DNA of 64,000 nt, taken from Conus ventricosus (lineage: Eukaryota; Mollusca; Gastropoda; Neogastropoda; Conidae). The stretch's first letter is position 1. Each line of letters begins with the position of its first letter. Location: NCBI GenBank assembly GCA_018398815.1, contig CM031611.1:80085995-80149994 (forward strand). The letters run 5' to 3'. The translations under genes and the position numbers were made by a program. The notes beneath the pieces are model-generated. The model made no database searches. It saw only the letters and a list, made by a program, of their open reading frames with translations, and was not told where the DNA came from. Positions 1 through 10,842 of the stretch are shown piece by piece.

Positions 1-1394
1 AAATAAGTTAAGTGTAAACGAGCTGAAAATTAATATAATTTCCTGTGACTACAAAAAACACTTGCTTTTTCACTGCACTGGATTTCAATCTTAGGTAAAA
101 AGCACATAAGCTAATGACGGTTAAAGAGCAGCGAACTGCAAGAGGTTCACCTTTTCAGGCCTGCATTTGTGGAAGGTGAAGCCCCCCCCCTGTTGCTTAA
201 ACTTCTTGAACTGAAAACAAGGACCACTGCCTGTGGTCCTGTGGTCAGACATGAAGATGAAGAATATGAACATCTGACCATGTGGGTGGTTTGAACTTTA
301 AATCCTTCAGCCCTGCACCGAGCGCTCTACGGGCTCATCTTGTGCGCTTAGGGTCAGTTTAGAATGGCAGAATGTTTTGGCTTAACTTCTCTATCTAAGC
401 AGTCTTTCGTACAGGGGAGTTCCTCTGATGGAGGGCGAGAGTTGTTGCCAATATGACCTCTAGTTCCCATCTCTGCTGACCATCACTTGTGCCACTTGTC
501 CAGATGTATTGTTTTCTTGCTCTGTCATCACACACTCACACACACGCACACACACACGCAGTGCACCACACACACATACATACACAACCACATATTCACC
601 TTTTTGCATGGTTTTATACAACATTTCTTAATCTTGGACTTTGATTTTAAATGCCAAAATATAAATGATGGATACATTTCTTCTAGATTCATAGTTACAA
701 AATCACACATAATATGAATTGAGTACAATTTTACTGAACTGATTCTGTCATTCCAAAATCCTTTTAGGAGTCCTATCCCTTTCTAAGATTTACCACACAG
801 AAAGTGACAGTATGTGTGAAAAACTAAAATGCATATACATGCAATTCATGTGTGCATGTTCACAGATGTGCCACACACCATTACACAACATAACAACACA
901 TACACCACACACACCTTCGCCAAAAACAAGTACATGCAAACAAACGCATAAAAAATGTATTCAATCATAGGTTAGTGTCCAAACTAGGTTAGGTACCAAA
1001 CTAGGTTAGTGGTCACTAACCTAGTTGGGCCCCAAGAACCATTCTGGTAAAACCGTCAGGACGATTGGAAGGCTGGCATGGTTTGGCCAACGTCATTCGA
1101 CCAACCGCTCTCCAAAACCATCACAACGGTTACCAGTGAAGGAGGAGGCCGCCAGGCCGAGGACGGCAGAGAATGAGGTGGGTGGATAATACATAAGAAT
1201 GGACCAAAATGTCCCATGCCAGATCTCTCACGACAGCCACCACAGAAGAGCTGCGCACGAGAACAACGGCGGCTGCCTCATACGTCCCCCCAACGACCCC
1301 AGCGGTCAGGAAAATGACTGACTGACTTCTTCATGTAAACAAATAGAAACGATATGAAAAGGGATCAAAACGAGTCAATGATCCTTGTCAGAGC

Positions 1395-1690
1395 GGAGGC
1401 CACACTCACTCTAGGTAAGCTATTCATGCCCAGGTAAAACTTGACCTGCAAACAGTTCATACTCCACTCAGGTAAGCTATTCACTGCCCAGGTTAAAACA
1501 GACTGCAAACAGAGCCACACTCACATATGGTTAAGCTATTCCACGGCCCAGGTAAAACATGGACCTGCTAACAGAGTCCATCTCACTCCAGGTAAGCTAT
1601 TCCACTGCCCAGTAAAACATTGACCTGCAAAACAGAGTCACACTCACTCCAGGTAAAGCTATTCCACTGCCCAGGTTTAAAACCTGAACT
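1395..1690. repeat. Imperfect tandem repeat, about 61 bp, five copies
   Basis: Five diverged copies each contain CAGGTAAGCTATTC, a CCCAGG(T)TAAAAC block and a CCTGCAAACAGAG block. The copies differ by several indels. Confidence 0.8.
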
Positions 1691-2034
1691 GGCAATACCG
1701 CTTGTCACATGTTCACAGGAAATGAAGTAACTCGCCCAATCCCCTTCATAACTGTGTGGCCAAAGTACAGCACACCACACCTGAAACAAGACATTTCGCA
1801 GCAGTGTGATAATACGGGGTGAAGGTATATAAAGTGAAGATATATGTTTATATGTGCTTCATTACAGACCCTTATAAAAACAACCCAAAATAAAATATCA
1901 TTCCCAATAAGCCCACCCGAATGAAAAATCCGCCCAACTAAACCATTCCAAATAAAGACCTCTGAATAACCTAACATAAGTTTCCAATAAAAGACAATCA
2001 AATTAAAGATAATAATAATAATTCATAATATTGA

Positions 2035-2515
2035 TAACTTATATAGTGCCTATTCTTCGGCTACAGGACCAAGCTTAAGCGCTTTACAATACCCACACTC
2101 GTTTACACAAACGGCTGCCTATCCGGGTAGTGCCCAAAACTTTCACATGTCATCCAGTCAATGTCGTCCAATATCGTTCACTCAATATCCTTTACTTCCT
2201 TCATTCTTTCCATTTCTCACGCAGGGTGCATGCTGTGTGAACATGTCATCCATTCCAACGGCCAAACTGCCTTCTCGTCCGAAAGTTGGTGATGGGAATT
2301 TACGTGTGAGCCAAGGATGTTATGCATGAGTTCACACTCAGAACCTCTGCGTTTGTAGTTTCTCATTCGAAAAGTCTGTTTGGGAAATGGAGTCGGAACA
2401 TTGTTAACTCCAATGGGAAAAAATCCCCCTGTACCGGATGGCCCGGCAGAGATTCGAAGCCGCGACCCCAGGTTCACCAGTCCGGCGATCTACCAACTGA
2501 GCTGTTCCGGCCCCA
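2035..2515 (-). mobile_element. Diverged tRNA-derived SINE
   Basis: The minus strand reads a tRNA-like head (A box GCTCAGTTGGTAGATCGCC, B box near GGTCGCGGCTTCGAAT) ending at 2515. It is followed by a body shared with the copies at 7.7 and 27.5 kb and a tail containing a GCGCTTTACA block that recurs in altered form at 5.35 kb. Confidence 0.65.
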
Positions 2516-2914
2516 GATAATCCAAGAACAGACCCTCCCAGTATGGAACATTGAAATAAAGACACTTCCAATTAACAGAAACCATTCTAATAAAGACTGG
2601 CTGTCAATAAAAAGCATCCAAACAAGGACCCTTCTAATGATTCCTTCCCTTTCTATAAATTGACTGTAAAAACACAAAATAAAACAAAAGAAAAAATGTG
2701 ACCGGGTCCCTCCCACCACTCCTTGAACCTAACGTCTTACAGCGCTCTCTCTCTTACTCTGTCAGCAGTATGTGACAGGCATAATGTGAACATTTTTCAA
2801 CATATTTACAACAGGTACAAACTTTCATTTGTTGAAACACACACACACACACACACACACCACACACACACACACATGTGTACATAACCCTCACGCACGC
2901 ACACTCACACTTAC

Positions 2915-3040
2915 CATTAGGCTGAAGAGGTCTGAACCAAATCTCAATGCTCAGCATCTTCTTGATGGCAGAGTCATCAATCGGTATCACCATGTAGGAC
3001 TGGCCTATAAACTGGGGCACAAACAACTGGGGCATAGATT
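2915..3040 (-). CDS. AGRN: Agrin exon: start of laminin G 2
   Basis: A 126-bp phase 1-1 exon encoding SMPQLFVPQFIGQSYMVIPI, then DDSAIKKMLSIEIWFRPLQP and NG. It is the first strands of an LG domain (I-E-I-W-F-R-P). Splice sites are tttcag and GTAAGT. The rest of LG2 and everything downstream lie before base 1 of the window. Confidence 0.9.
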
Positions 3041-4621
3041 CTGAAACCACACACACACACACACACGCACACACACACACACGCAGCAAATGATTAAGTC
3101 CCATAACTTGGCGCCTTTGTGGCAGTCAAGAACTGTAAATTCAGTCTTCAGGCCACAGCATCATGGGAAGCACGGTCCAAACCACTCCTGCTGCCTTATG
3201 TTTGTGTGTGAACTGACTCAGGTACCCCTTCACCACTGGGAGGTCAGACAGGATGTCAACGCCACAAAAGGTCTGTCCTCACCAGTGATCTGAACTCATG
3301 ACTCCCAGCTCTGCATCTGAATTCTCCAACCATTTCACCGAGGGCCTCCCCAGCAACCAGTAACCATGTGACTGTTAACGTTTGAAATGAAACTGATCTT
3401 TCACCTTAACCGTTTGAAATGAAATTGACCTTTCACCTTAACCTTAATTTCTTTTTCATCCTTTATTGTTTAAACAGAACCCTATCTTTGTACTAGCTCT
3501 GCAGCTGATTCTCAAACCATCTGGCCAAAGGCCTCTCCAACAATCAATAATCATGTAACTGTTAACAGTTCAAAATGAAGTTAATCTTTCACATTAACCT
3601 TCATTTGTTTCTTCATTCTTTAAAGAGAATCCTGCCTTTCCATTAGCTCTGCAGCTGATTCTCAAACCATCTAGCCAAAGGCCTCTTCAACAATAAATAA
3701 CTGACTATCAACGGTTCAAAATGAAATTAGTAATTCACATTAACCTTCATTTTTTTTTTCATTCTTAATTCTTTAAGAAGAATCCTAGCTTTGTGTTCAC
3801 TCTAAACCTGAACTCTCCAACCACTGACTAAGGCCTCTCCGACAATAATTTTGCCGATTGTTTGCGGTTTGAAATAAAATGATATATTTCACATTAACCT
3901 TCATTTATCTTTGTGTTCACTCTACACCTGAATTCTCCAACCATTGACCAAGGCCTCTCCAACAATAATTTTGCTTGAAATGAAATGATATCTTTCAAAT
4001 TATTCTTCATTTCTTAAATCTTTAAAAAGTATCCCATCACTATAGAATAATAAGCCAGTGTCTTGGTTGGGTGGATAACGTGCACACACACACACAAACC
4101 CAACTTGTCCACGAAGTTGTCTGTACAGGTAATACCCCATGAACGTCAGGATTTCTCTTCAGAGTAAGCACCATCTGTGCAGACGCCAGCCTAACTCTCA
4201 GTCCTTCGGATTGGCTCCCTTTGGGAGGCTAGACTGAAAGTCATGCCAGGAAGACGGCACCGAGGGGGGGAGACAACCAACTCCACCACGGAAACTGTGT
4301 CCGTGAGATTTATGTCTATCCTATGGATGCGAACACAATCCTCTGTACAAATAAAGACACACCATGCGAGGCGACACATTTTCTTTGATAGCTAAAAGTC
4401 AATTTTCCACCCCTCACCCCCAAATCTAACTTTTAAACCACTCCGAAATATCACCATTAGTAACTTTTTTTTGAGGCTGGCATACAGAAAGACAAAATAG
4501 TAAACAATAACTATCAACAGCACACAGTACAACACCCACCAAGTAGGTTAAAAGAAAAAGAACCAAACAACACCTATCAATGAGTCAAAAAAACAACACC
4601 CACAAATACCCAACCCCTTAC
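3041..4621. other. Agrin intron between LG2 and the EGF pair
   Basis: (CA)n at 3048-3081 abuts the acceptor. A roughly 180-bp degenerate repeat occupies 3316-4010. The remainder (4011-4621) is unique-looking sequence with a short CA tract at 4083-4096. Confidence 0.6.
3316..4010. repeat. Degenerate tandem repeat, four to five units
   Basis: Units share CTCCAACCAT or TCAAACCATC, AAGGCCTCTCCAACAAT, a GTTTGAAATGAAAT block and TTCACATTAACCTTCATTT. Unit length drifts from about 190 to 120 bp as copies lose segments. Confidence 0.7.
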
Positions 4622-4867
4622 CTCTTTCACAACGCGTCCCCTCACGTCCCTCAGTGCAGCGGCACTGGAAGCCCTCGGGGGTGGAGGTTCGAACACAGGT
4701 GCCCTCATGCTGACAGGGCTGACTGGCACAGGCGTCCACCAGCACCTCGCACAGCATGCCTTTGTAGCCCTGAGGGCACTGGCAGTCGAACATCTCGGCG
4801 TCCAGCAGCAGGCAGGTGCCCCCGTTCAGACAGGGCATGCTCTTGCAGGGGTTGGACCCACACTCGC
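4622..4867 (-). CDS. AGRN: Agrin exon: two EGF-like domains between LG1 and LG2
   Basis: A 246-bp phase 1-1 exon. The first EGF reads CGSNPCKSMPCLNGGTC, DCQCPQGYKGMLCE; the second reads DACASQPCQHEGTCV, FQCRCTEGREGTRCERG. Each has six cysteines in EGF order. Splice sites are ttgcag and GTAAGG. A tandem EGF pair between LG1 and LG2 is a feature of agrin. Confidence 0.93.
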
Positions 4868-4889
4868 CTGCAAGCGCAGGTGTTATGTG

Positions 4890-5170
4890 TGGTGTTGTGA
4901 ATCTTAAGTCCATCATGTGCCTATGTCCATCCTAAGATGTATGTGTAAGTGTGGTGCTATGAATCTCAAGTCATCCATCATGTGCCTATGTCCATCCTAA
5001 GATGTATGTGTCAGTGTGATGTAATGATTCTTAAGTCCATCATGTGCCTATGTCCATCCTAAGATGTGTGTGTAAGTGTGGTGCTATGAATCGCAAGTCA
5101 TCCATCATGTGCCTATGTCCATCCTCAGATGTGGTGTGTGTGTGGTGTGATGATTCCTAAGTCCATTACG
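4890..5170. repeat. Tandem repeat of about 65 bp, four copies
   Basis: Units carry CATCATGTGCCTATGTCCAT, CCTAAGATGTATGTG and a GTGTGGTGCTATGAATC variant; the last copy is degraded. Confidence 0.8.
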
Positions 5171-5339
5171 AGCCTATGCCCATCACGAGATGTGCCCGAT
5201 GATGTCATGTATTAAGACCTGCCTAGGAAAAAGGAAGGTTCCCGCCTAGCAGAAACGACTTGGTGCTTGAGGCCAGTGCTGACAGGGAAATCTCCACGAT
5301 CCTCGAATCACTGTACCCTGGGAATCTATCCAGCTGTGT

Positions 5340-5540
5340 TCTATTTATCAAGAGTACATTTAGCGCCTATCCCTGGCCAGAGACCAAGCTCTAAGCACTT
5401 TATAATCCGCATTTTCGTTTACACAATGGGCTGCCTACCTCAGTAGAGCTGACTGAAGAGCTGTCCCCTGGGATTTCATTCAATCGTTTCCTGTGTCTTT
5501 CAGTCAATATCGTTCATTCAATTTAATAACCTTTACTGGA
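5340..5540. mobile_element. SINE tail fragment
   Basis: A GCGCCTATCC...ACCAAGCTC(T)AAGC block followed by CGTTTACACAA and CAATATCGTTCA matches the tail of the copy at 2.0-2.5 kb. The tRNA head is absent. Confidence 0.5.
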
Positions 5541-5879
5541 TGACGTTTTTGACCACACAGACTGATCATTTTGTGGAGGCTTTTCCATGCTTATCCCTAT
5601 TCAGATCACGCGGGTCTTGTAAGACCCACACCTGATAAAGAGCGGTTCAGCAGTTTATTCCTCACCCGATGGCGCGAGTCATGCGCGACCCATTAAAATG
5701 CATGGGTCCTGGGGGAACCACAACTACTTAACGCCGATAGTTGAATGTGCCGTACATGAAATTTCAATGGCTATTAAGATCGTTGACAAACTCCTAAGAT
5801 TTTATAAGCATAGCTCTATCCTTTCATAAGATATGTCTTCATTGAGTCATTGGATCATGGAAGACCCAGGAAGAATGGT

Positions 5880-6060
5880 CAAGGTTAACCTCTTTCATTC
5901 TTTCGATTTTTCACGCAGAGTGCATGCTATGTGCACGTGTCATCCATAACCAACGGCCAAACTGGCCTTCTCTTCCAAAAGTTGGTGATGGGATTATACG
6001 TGCGTGCAAGATGTTATGCATGCATTCCAGGAATTTGTGTTTGTACGTCAGTTATGTAGG
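5880..6060 (-). mobile_element. SINE body fragment
   Basis: The stretch contains CCAACGGCCAAACTGGCCTT, TCTTCC(A)AAAGTTGG and the GTGCAAGATGTTATGC block shared with the copies at 7.7 and 27.5 kb. It lacks the tRNA head. Confidence 0.6.
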
Positions 6061-6147
6061 CTAATGTTAGTCCCCCATGAACATGATATGTGGCTTTTTA
6101 CGGACTGTTCCAGAGCTTAATCTAGGATTTTTCAAAAAGGGGGGCAG

Positions 6148-6148
<1 letters not shown>

Positions 6149-6189
<41 letters not shown>
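6149..6189. repeat. Poly-C tract
   Basis: About 41 consecutive C residues; the length may be imprecise because of homopolymer error. Confidence 0.9.
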
Positions 6190-6191
<2 letters not shown>

Positions 6192-6988
6192 ATATCAGAA
6201 AAAGGGGGCACTCCACTCCCACTCCTGCTCAGTTTTAGTTTGTTTTTCAAGCAGACAACAAACGAGCGCCCGCAATGATCAGTGAACAGGGCGGGCAGTC
6301 CTGCAACTGTGCTGGAGTCTGCGTGCGTTAAGACTCGATAATTGCGGGAAGGAACGGATTTTCGGGGGATTGCACAAATCCCGCGCTCTAGAGTAAGCTC
6401 TGCTGTTGCATGAGCAGCATCTATGACCCCTGTGAAGGGGTCAGGACTAGAAAGACCTGGTGAATGTAGTCCCTCTCTACCATGAAGCTTGTACATGCTG
6501 TGGCATGTGGTCTCCTCTGGCTGGTGGGCTCATGGACAACTCTATACACACTGCAGCACCACAGCTCCGACAGGCGAGTTTGTGTTCCACTGTCTACGGG
6601 AAAGGAGATGGAGGAGAGCTGGAGTCAGAACAATTATGTCACTGAGAACACACAGACCAAAGAACAAGAGAAAAAAGAGACATGAATCCGACTGCCATGA
6701 GCATGTGTGTGTTCTTGTCTGTGTGAACCTGCCTGTGCAGTAGGTTTCTATTTTCATGACTGGGAAAAAAAAAATAACTTTTTCCCCTGCCCTATATCTT
6801 AAATCAATGCACTAATAAATGATAATTTCTTTATTTCCAAGGGTAACACAGGCACATGCTTTCCTTTCCATCCAGCCCTTGCCCTGCAGAGATGGATATG
6901 AGTGACCAGCAGCTAGAAACTAAGGATGAGTAATGCACACACCCTTATTATGAGAATATAAGAAACTTGCTTCTTCAGCATGAATGGA

Positions 6989-6989
<1 letters not shown>

Positions 6990-7033
<44 letters not shown>

Positions 7034-7190
7034 AATGAGTGTTTTAGGACGGTAAAAGTATTCGCTTGGTTAGCCATTTATCATACTTGCCCTAACTATT
7101 CTACAAAGCTAGTACTAAATGATGCAACAGGGGAGGGGGGGGGGGGGGGGGGGGGGGGAGAGAGAGAGAGAGAGAGAGAAGAGAGAGAGA
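6990..7190. repeat. (GA)n and poly-G/(GA)n blocks beside the LG1 exon
   Basis: (GA)n at 6990-7027, then a G run of about 24 and (GA)n at 7135-7190. The second block begins about 30 bp from the donor of exon 7223-7362. Confidence 0.9.
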
Positions 7191-7222
7191 TCTCACTACA
7201 TTATTCACTGTCCAACACTTAC

Positions 7223-7362
7223 TGACGTCAGCCCCATTCAGTATATCAGAGCTGATGCTGGCAAACTCCAGGTCGTAGGTGTACATCTCATCACGGCTGC
7301 CAGCCCTCAAGGAGTGGATACAACCCACCAGGCCCAGGTTCACCCCCACACGGTCGTAAATC
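7223..7362 (-). CDS. AGRN: Agrin exon: laminin G 1, part 3
   Basis: A 140-bp exon, phase 2 in and phase 1 out. It encodes EIYDRVGVNLGLVGCIHSL, then MYTYDLEFASIS and SDILNGADV. The G-L-V-G-C-I motif is the conserved end of an LG domain; its partner Cys is probably supplied by the next exon. Splice sites are ctgcag and GTAAGT. Confidence 0.92.
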
Positions 7363-7740
7363 CTGCAGCATAACGTCATCAGCTTCCTACCCACGTGTGA
7401 CAGACTGACCACCTCCCACACAATGACAAACAAATTAAGTTGAGTTTTGAAGATATCGAGATACGCACATCAACAGAAAGGAGATTTAAAGAACTTTTCA
7501 ATGGAATGTAAAGGGTTTCCGTTATGTTACAATATGAAAAAGCTATGGCGCTCCACAGTGTCCCAGTAATACAAAGCCACACTGTGAACAGGACCAAGTT
7601 GCATTTACTGTCACATAAAATCAAAGAAAGGAAGGTAAAAGGTTTCAATTTGGCATTTTTGGCTTGACTGAAGTGAAAACAGCAACATTTATTAAAGTTT
7701 AATGCTTTAGCTATAGATTTTTTTTTCTTTCTTTCTTTCT

Positions 7741-8125
7741 GCGTACGCAGGCTGATACTCCTGCGGACACTGCCTGTATAGACAGGCAGTGGAGTTTTGT
7801 GTGTATGACCGTTTTTTATCCTGCCATTAAGGCAGCCATAGTCCATCTTCAGGAAGGTGCCTGCCATGTGTAATGTGTCATCCATACCAACGGCCAAACT
7901 GGCCTTCTCTTCCGAAAGTTGGCGATATGATTTTACAAGTGTGCAAGACGTTGTGCGTGCGTTCACACACGGAACCTCGGTTTATAGTCTCATTCGAAGG
8001 ACTGTATGGGGAATGGAGTCGGAACCAATGTCAACTCAGAGGGAAAATCCCCCTGTACTGAAATTCGAACCCGCAACCCCAGGATCACAAGTCCGGCGCT
8101 CTACCAACTGAGCTATTCTGGCCCC
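7741..8125 (-). mobile_element. tRNA-Thr-derived SINE, near full length
   Basis: On the minus strand the head begins at 8125 with GGCCAGAATAGCTCAGTTGG, a GAGC D-stem partner, an anticodon stem-loop whose loop CTTGTGA places TGT (Thr) as anticodon, and GGGTTGCGGGTTCGAAT as T arm. The body (about 300 bp) includes CCAACTTTCGGAAGAG, and the tail ends at a TTTCTTTCTTTCT tract (coding-strand A-rich). Confidence 0.75.
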
Positions 8126-8427
8126 CGCTATAGCTTAGAGCTGAAAAACTCATTGCAGCCAAAATAGTACTACAAATTCCTCTGAAATTCTAAACAGGTT
8201 CAAGCTTACCAATGACATACAAGCAAAACTGCACTATGTAAGTCATTGTAACCTAAAAAAAAACCCCAACAAAACCCGTTAAGTTTCACTATGATTTCAT
8301 TTACTGTTTATAGCACTCTGTGCATCACAAGAAGTTCCTCTTGGGATCAAAGTATCTTCTTTGTTGTCATCAAAACAGGATGTGTCAAATAACTAACAAC
8401 ATTTCCTGACTTGACGAGAAGACAGAA

Positions 8428-8577
8428 ACTGAGAGAGGAAAGAGAGAGAGATAGAGGGAGGGAGGGGGGTGGGAGAGGGGGAGAGGGAAAGAGAGAGAGG
8501 AGGGGAGAGAGAGAGTGGGAGAGAAAGAGAGAGAGACAGAGAGGGAGAGAGAGAGAGAGAGAGAGAGGAGGGAGGGA

Positions 8578-8608
<31 letters not shown>

Positions 8609-8720
8609 GAGGGGAGAGAGAGAGTGGGAGAGAAAGAGAGAGAGACAGAGAGAGAGAGAGAGGAGGGAGGGAGGGAGAGAGGAGGGAGGGAGAGACAGCC
8701 AGGGAGAGAGGCAAGGGAAG
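8428..8720. repeat. (GA)n-rich purine block
   Basis: Nearly 300 bases of GAGAGA/GGGAGAG, ending about 20 bp from the donor of exon 8741-8953. Confidence 0.9.
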
Positions 8721-8740
8721 AAAAACGTTCCTGAACTTAC

Positions 8741-8953
8741 TCCTTGGCCACCTTGGGAATGAAGCCCAGGAAGAGGGGGTCATTCAGGTCCAGAGAGACG
8801 TGCGTGCTGGGGCCACTGCCTGTCACGTCGGGGTCGCTGTCCACTATCAGGATGCCCGAAGAGCGCATGCGACGAGCGATGACTCGGTGCGAGCGTCCTG
8901 GCTCGACAACGCTGCGACTGCGAAGAACTGCCTCTCCACCTCCGAGATCAAAC
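8741..8953 (-). CDS. AGRN: Agrin exon: laminin G 1, part 2
   Basis: A 213-bp exon, phase 2-2. It encodes FDLGGGEAVLRSRSVVEPG, HRVIARRMRSSGILIVDSDP, VTGSGPSTHVSLDLNDPLFL and GFIPKVAKE. It continues the LG fold with F-D-L-G-G-G and the late L-D-L ... LFLG strands. Splice sites are tatgtag and GTAAGT. The adjoining intron starts with a long (GA)n block. Confidence 0.92.
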
Positions 8954-9536
8954 CTACATAAGTAAGACATGTTTGTAAAACACAACAACAAGAAATAATA
9001 ACCCCTTCAAATTATCTATGTCGGCATGTACATATTAAAAGGCTGAAAAAGAGACAACTTATGGCTTAGTGCCAAGAAAAGAAATGCATACACCCAAAGA
9101 TGAAGGTAGGACCCACAGAAGTACTGTCCTTGACTGCTGAACAAACCAGCTGGGCGCAATCCTGCGCCACTCTTGGAAGCCTACGCTGTGTTCGTATAAG
9201 GGTGCAGGCAGGCACAGGGCATTCCATTAACATGTGGAGGGACACAACTGCTCCCAGGCAGATGCCATTCTGTAATGGCCACTGGACGCGACAGAACAGA
9301 ACCTCCACGGGAGCGTTCCCATGGGTGTATATATTTGGAAGGCATACTGAGAAAGTGAGAATGTAATGTTAACACGAAGTAACATGTACGTCCCCACCTG
9401 TACTTGCCTGTACCAAATGAACAGACCATAACCATCAACGAGATAAACATTTAAAAAAAAAAACAACACTGCCCCCAGCTCCACAACCTTCACCAACCAT
9501 TAGCCCGAGCAGAAAAACCAAACCACACCCACCCAC
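8954..9536. other. Agrin intron within LG1 (no features)
   Basis: Unique-looking intronic sequence; no repeat or second gene was recognised. Confidence 0.5.
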
Positions 9537-9738
9537 CTGAACTCGATGAAGCCGTCGCGGACAGCCAGGGACACAAAGTCTCCAGTGCCGTCAGAGTTCT
9601 GGGCGTTGAAGAGGATGATGCCGTCCTTGTTGAGGGTCTGGAAGACCACTTCGATGCTGAGGTCCATGCGGGCTTTCTTGATGCGGGGCACTTCGATGAA
9701 TGACCGCCCGTTGAAAGAGGGGATCTTGAAATCAGCCT
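9537..9738 (-). CDS. AGRN: Agrin exon: laminin G 1, part 1
   Basis: A 202-bp exon, phase 1 in and phase 2 out. It encodes ADFKIPSFNGRSFIEVPRIK, then DLSIEVVFQTLNKDGIILFN and DFVSLAVRDGFIEFR. These are the first beta strands of a laminin G (LNS) domain, with the I-E-V-F and G-I-I-L-F-N signature. Splice sites are gcacag and GTGGGT. Confidence 0.92.
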
Positions 9739-10687
9739 CTGTGCCAGACAACAGAAGAAAGAAATGCAGATACCATAAGTGGTAGGGCAGAGTGCCATTA
9801 TCAATACCACTGCCACACAAAGACAAGAGCACCACATGAATTTAATAGCAATGCATAACTTTCTCATTGCAGACTTCTTTGCATTGAATTCAGGCCGCTC
9901 ATTTTCAGGGAGATTATGCTGGGGAGACCAAGACACTGCTACAGAACAGCATACCTCTGCAGAACAGTGCAACTCTGTTTTGTTTCTGTGCGTTCTGATC
10001 TATCTGAAGAAGGTGCATCCACTGCCAGGACCAACTCTCCTGTTTTGGATTTTTTCACATGTTCCATCATGCGTAAAGTATCTCTGTTCATCATCTTATT
10101 GAAAAGTTGTCACTTAAGATCTAATGGATAAAAAGGCGAAAAAAAAATCCCATGACAGACTTACATGTGGAACCTTTTTCTCTTATTAGATGGATCTCTT
10201 AATCGTAAGAAAAGAACTACTGTCACTTACTGTTCTTATTTTTTTCTTGGTTACAACTCTGATGTCAGTTTCTTGCTTACAGGAATGTTTGTAATAACAC
10301 AACTAAGACAGCCAGGTTCCATCTTCAGTGATCACATCTAAACACAACTCGAAGACCCATTCTTTCTTTTTATGTCATCCATCCCACCAGCCCACAACGA
10401 CCTACTCTTGTTCAAAAGACAGAATGAAATTTGAAATGTATATAATCTTAAATTTCAGTGCATACTATCACACATGGGACCTCAGTTTTAAGGTCTCATT
10501 GGAAGGACTTTAACATTACGGGGGGATGGGAGAGGGAAGCAGAGGATCAGAGTCTATACATATACTATCTCCAAAAATCATCATCTCTAATCTGACTAAA
10601 GTGAGCACTGCACCCAAGACAAAAGAACAAAGCTTTACCATGACAAATCTAAAATGAAACAAATAAAAAAAGTGAATGAACTCTGAC
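9739..10687. other. Agrin intron before LG1 (no features)
   Basis: Unique-looking AT-rich intron; nothing beyond short A runs. Confidence 0.5.
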
Positions 10688-10842
10688 CCTTGAGACAGCG
10701 AGGACCCCGATCGTCCCAGGGGCAGGTGCAGCGGAAGCCCAGCATGTCGTCGGGCTGACACTGGCCGTGGGGGTAGCAGGGTTGTCGGCACAGGCGTCCT
10801 TCTCCGGGGGCAGCGTCACGACAGTGTCCTCCTTCTTCACCT
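10688..10842 (-). CDS. AGRN: Agrin exon: EGF-like domain before LG1 (one-base gap)
   Basis: A phase 1-1 exon with a linker (EVKKEDTVVTLPPEKD), then an EGF: ACADNP, CYPHGQCQPDDMLGFRCTC, PWDDRGPRCLKG. It is 155 bp and should be 156. The frame changes at the G run 10779-10781 (CCC on the coding strand), between the ADN and CYPHG parts. The splice sites are gtccag and GTCAGA. Confidence 0.85.

Larger units (their letters stand above)
1..2914. other. Agrin intron downstream of the LG2 start exon (partial)
   Basis: No exon was recognised. The stretch holds a short (CA)n near 537-590, an imperfect 61-bp tandem repeat at 1395-1690, a degenerate tRNA-SINE at about 2035-2515, and (CA)n beside the exon at 2836-2876. 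Confidence 0.6.
4868..7222. other. Agrin intron between the EGF pair and LG1
   Basis: It contains a 65-bp repeat cluster (4890-5170), SINE body fragments (5340-5540 and 5880-6060), a poly-C tract of about 41 bases (6149-6189), (GA)n at 6990-7027 and a poly-G/(GA)n block at 7134-7190. No exon was seen. Confidence 0.6.
7363..8740. other. Agrin intron within LG1
   Basis: It holds a full SINE copy (7741-8125) and a long purine block (8428-8720). Bases 8126-8427 show nothing distinctive. Confidence 0.6.
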
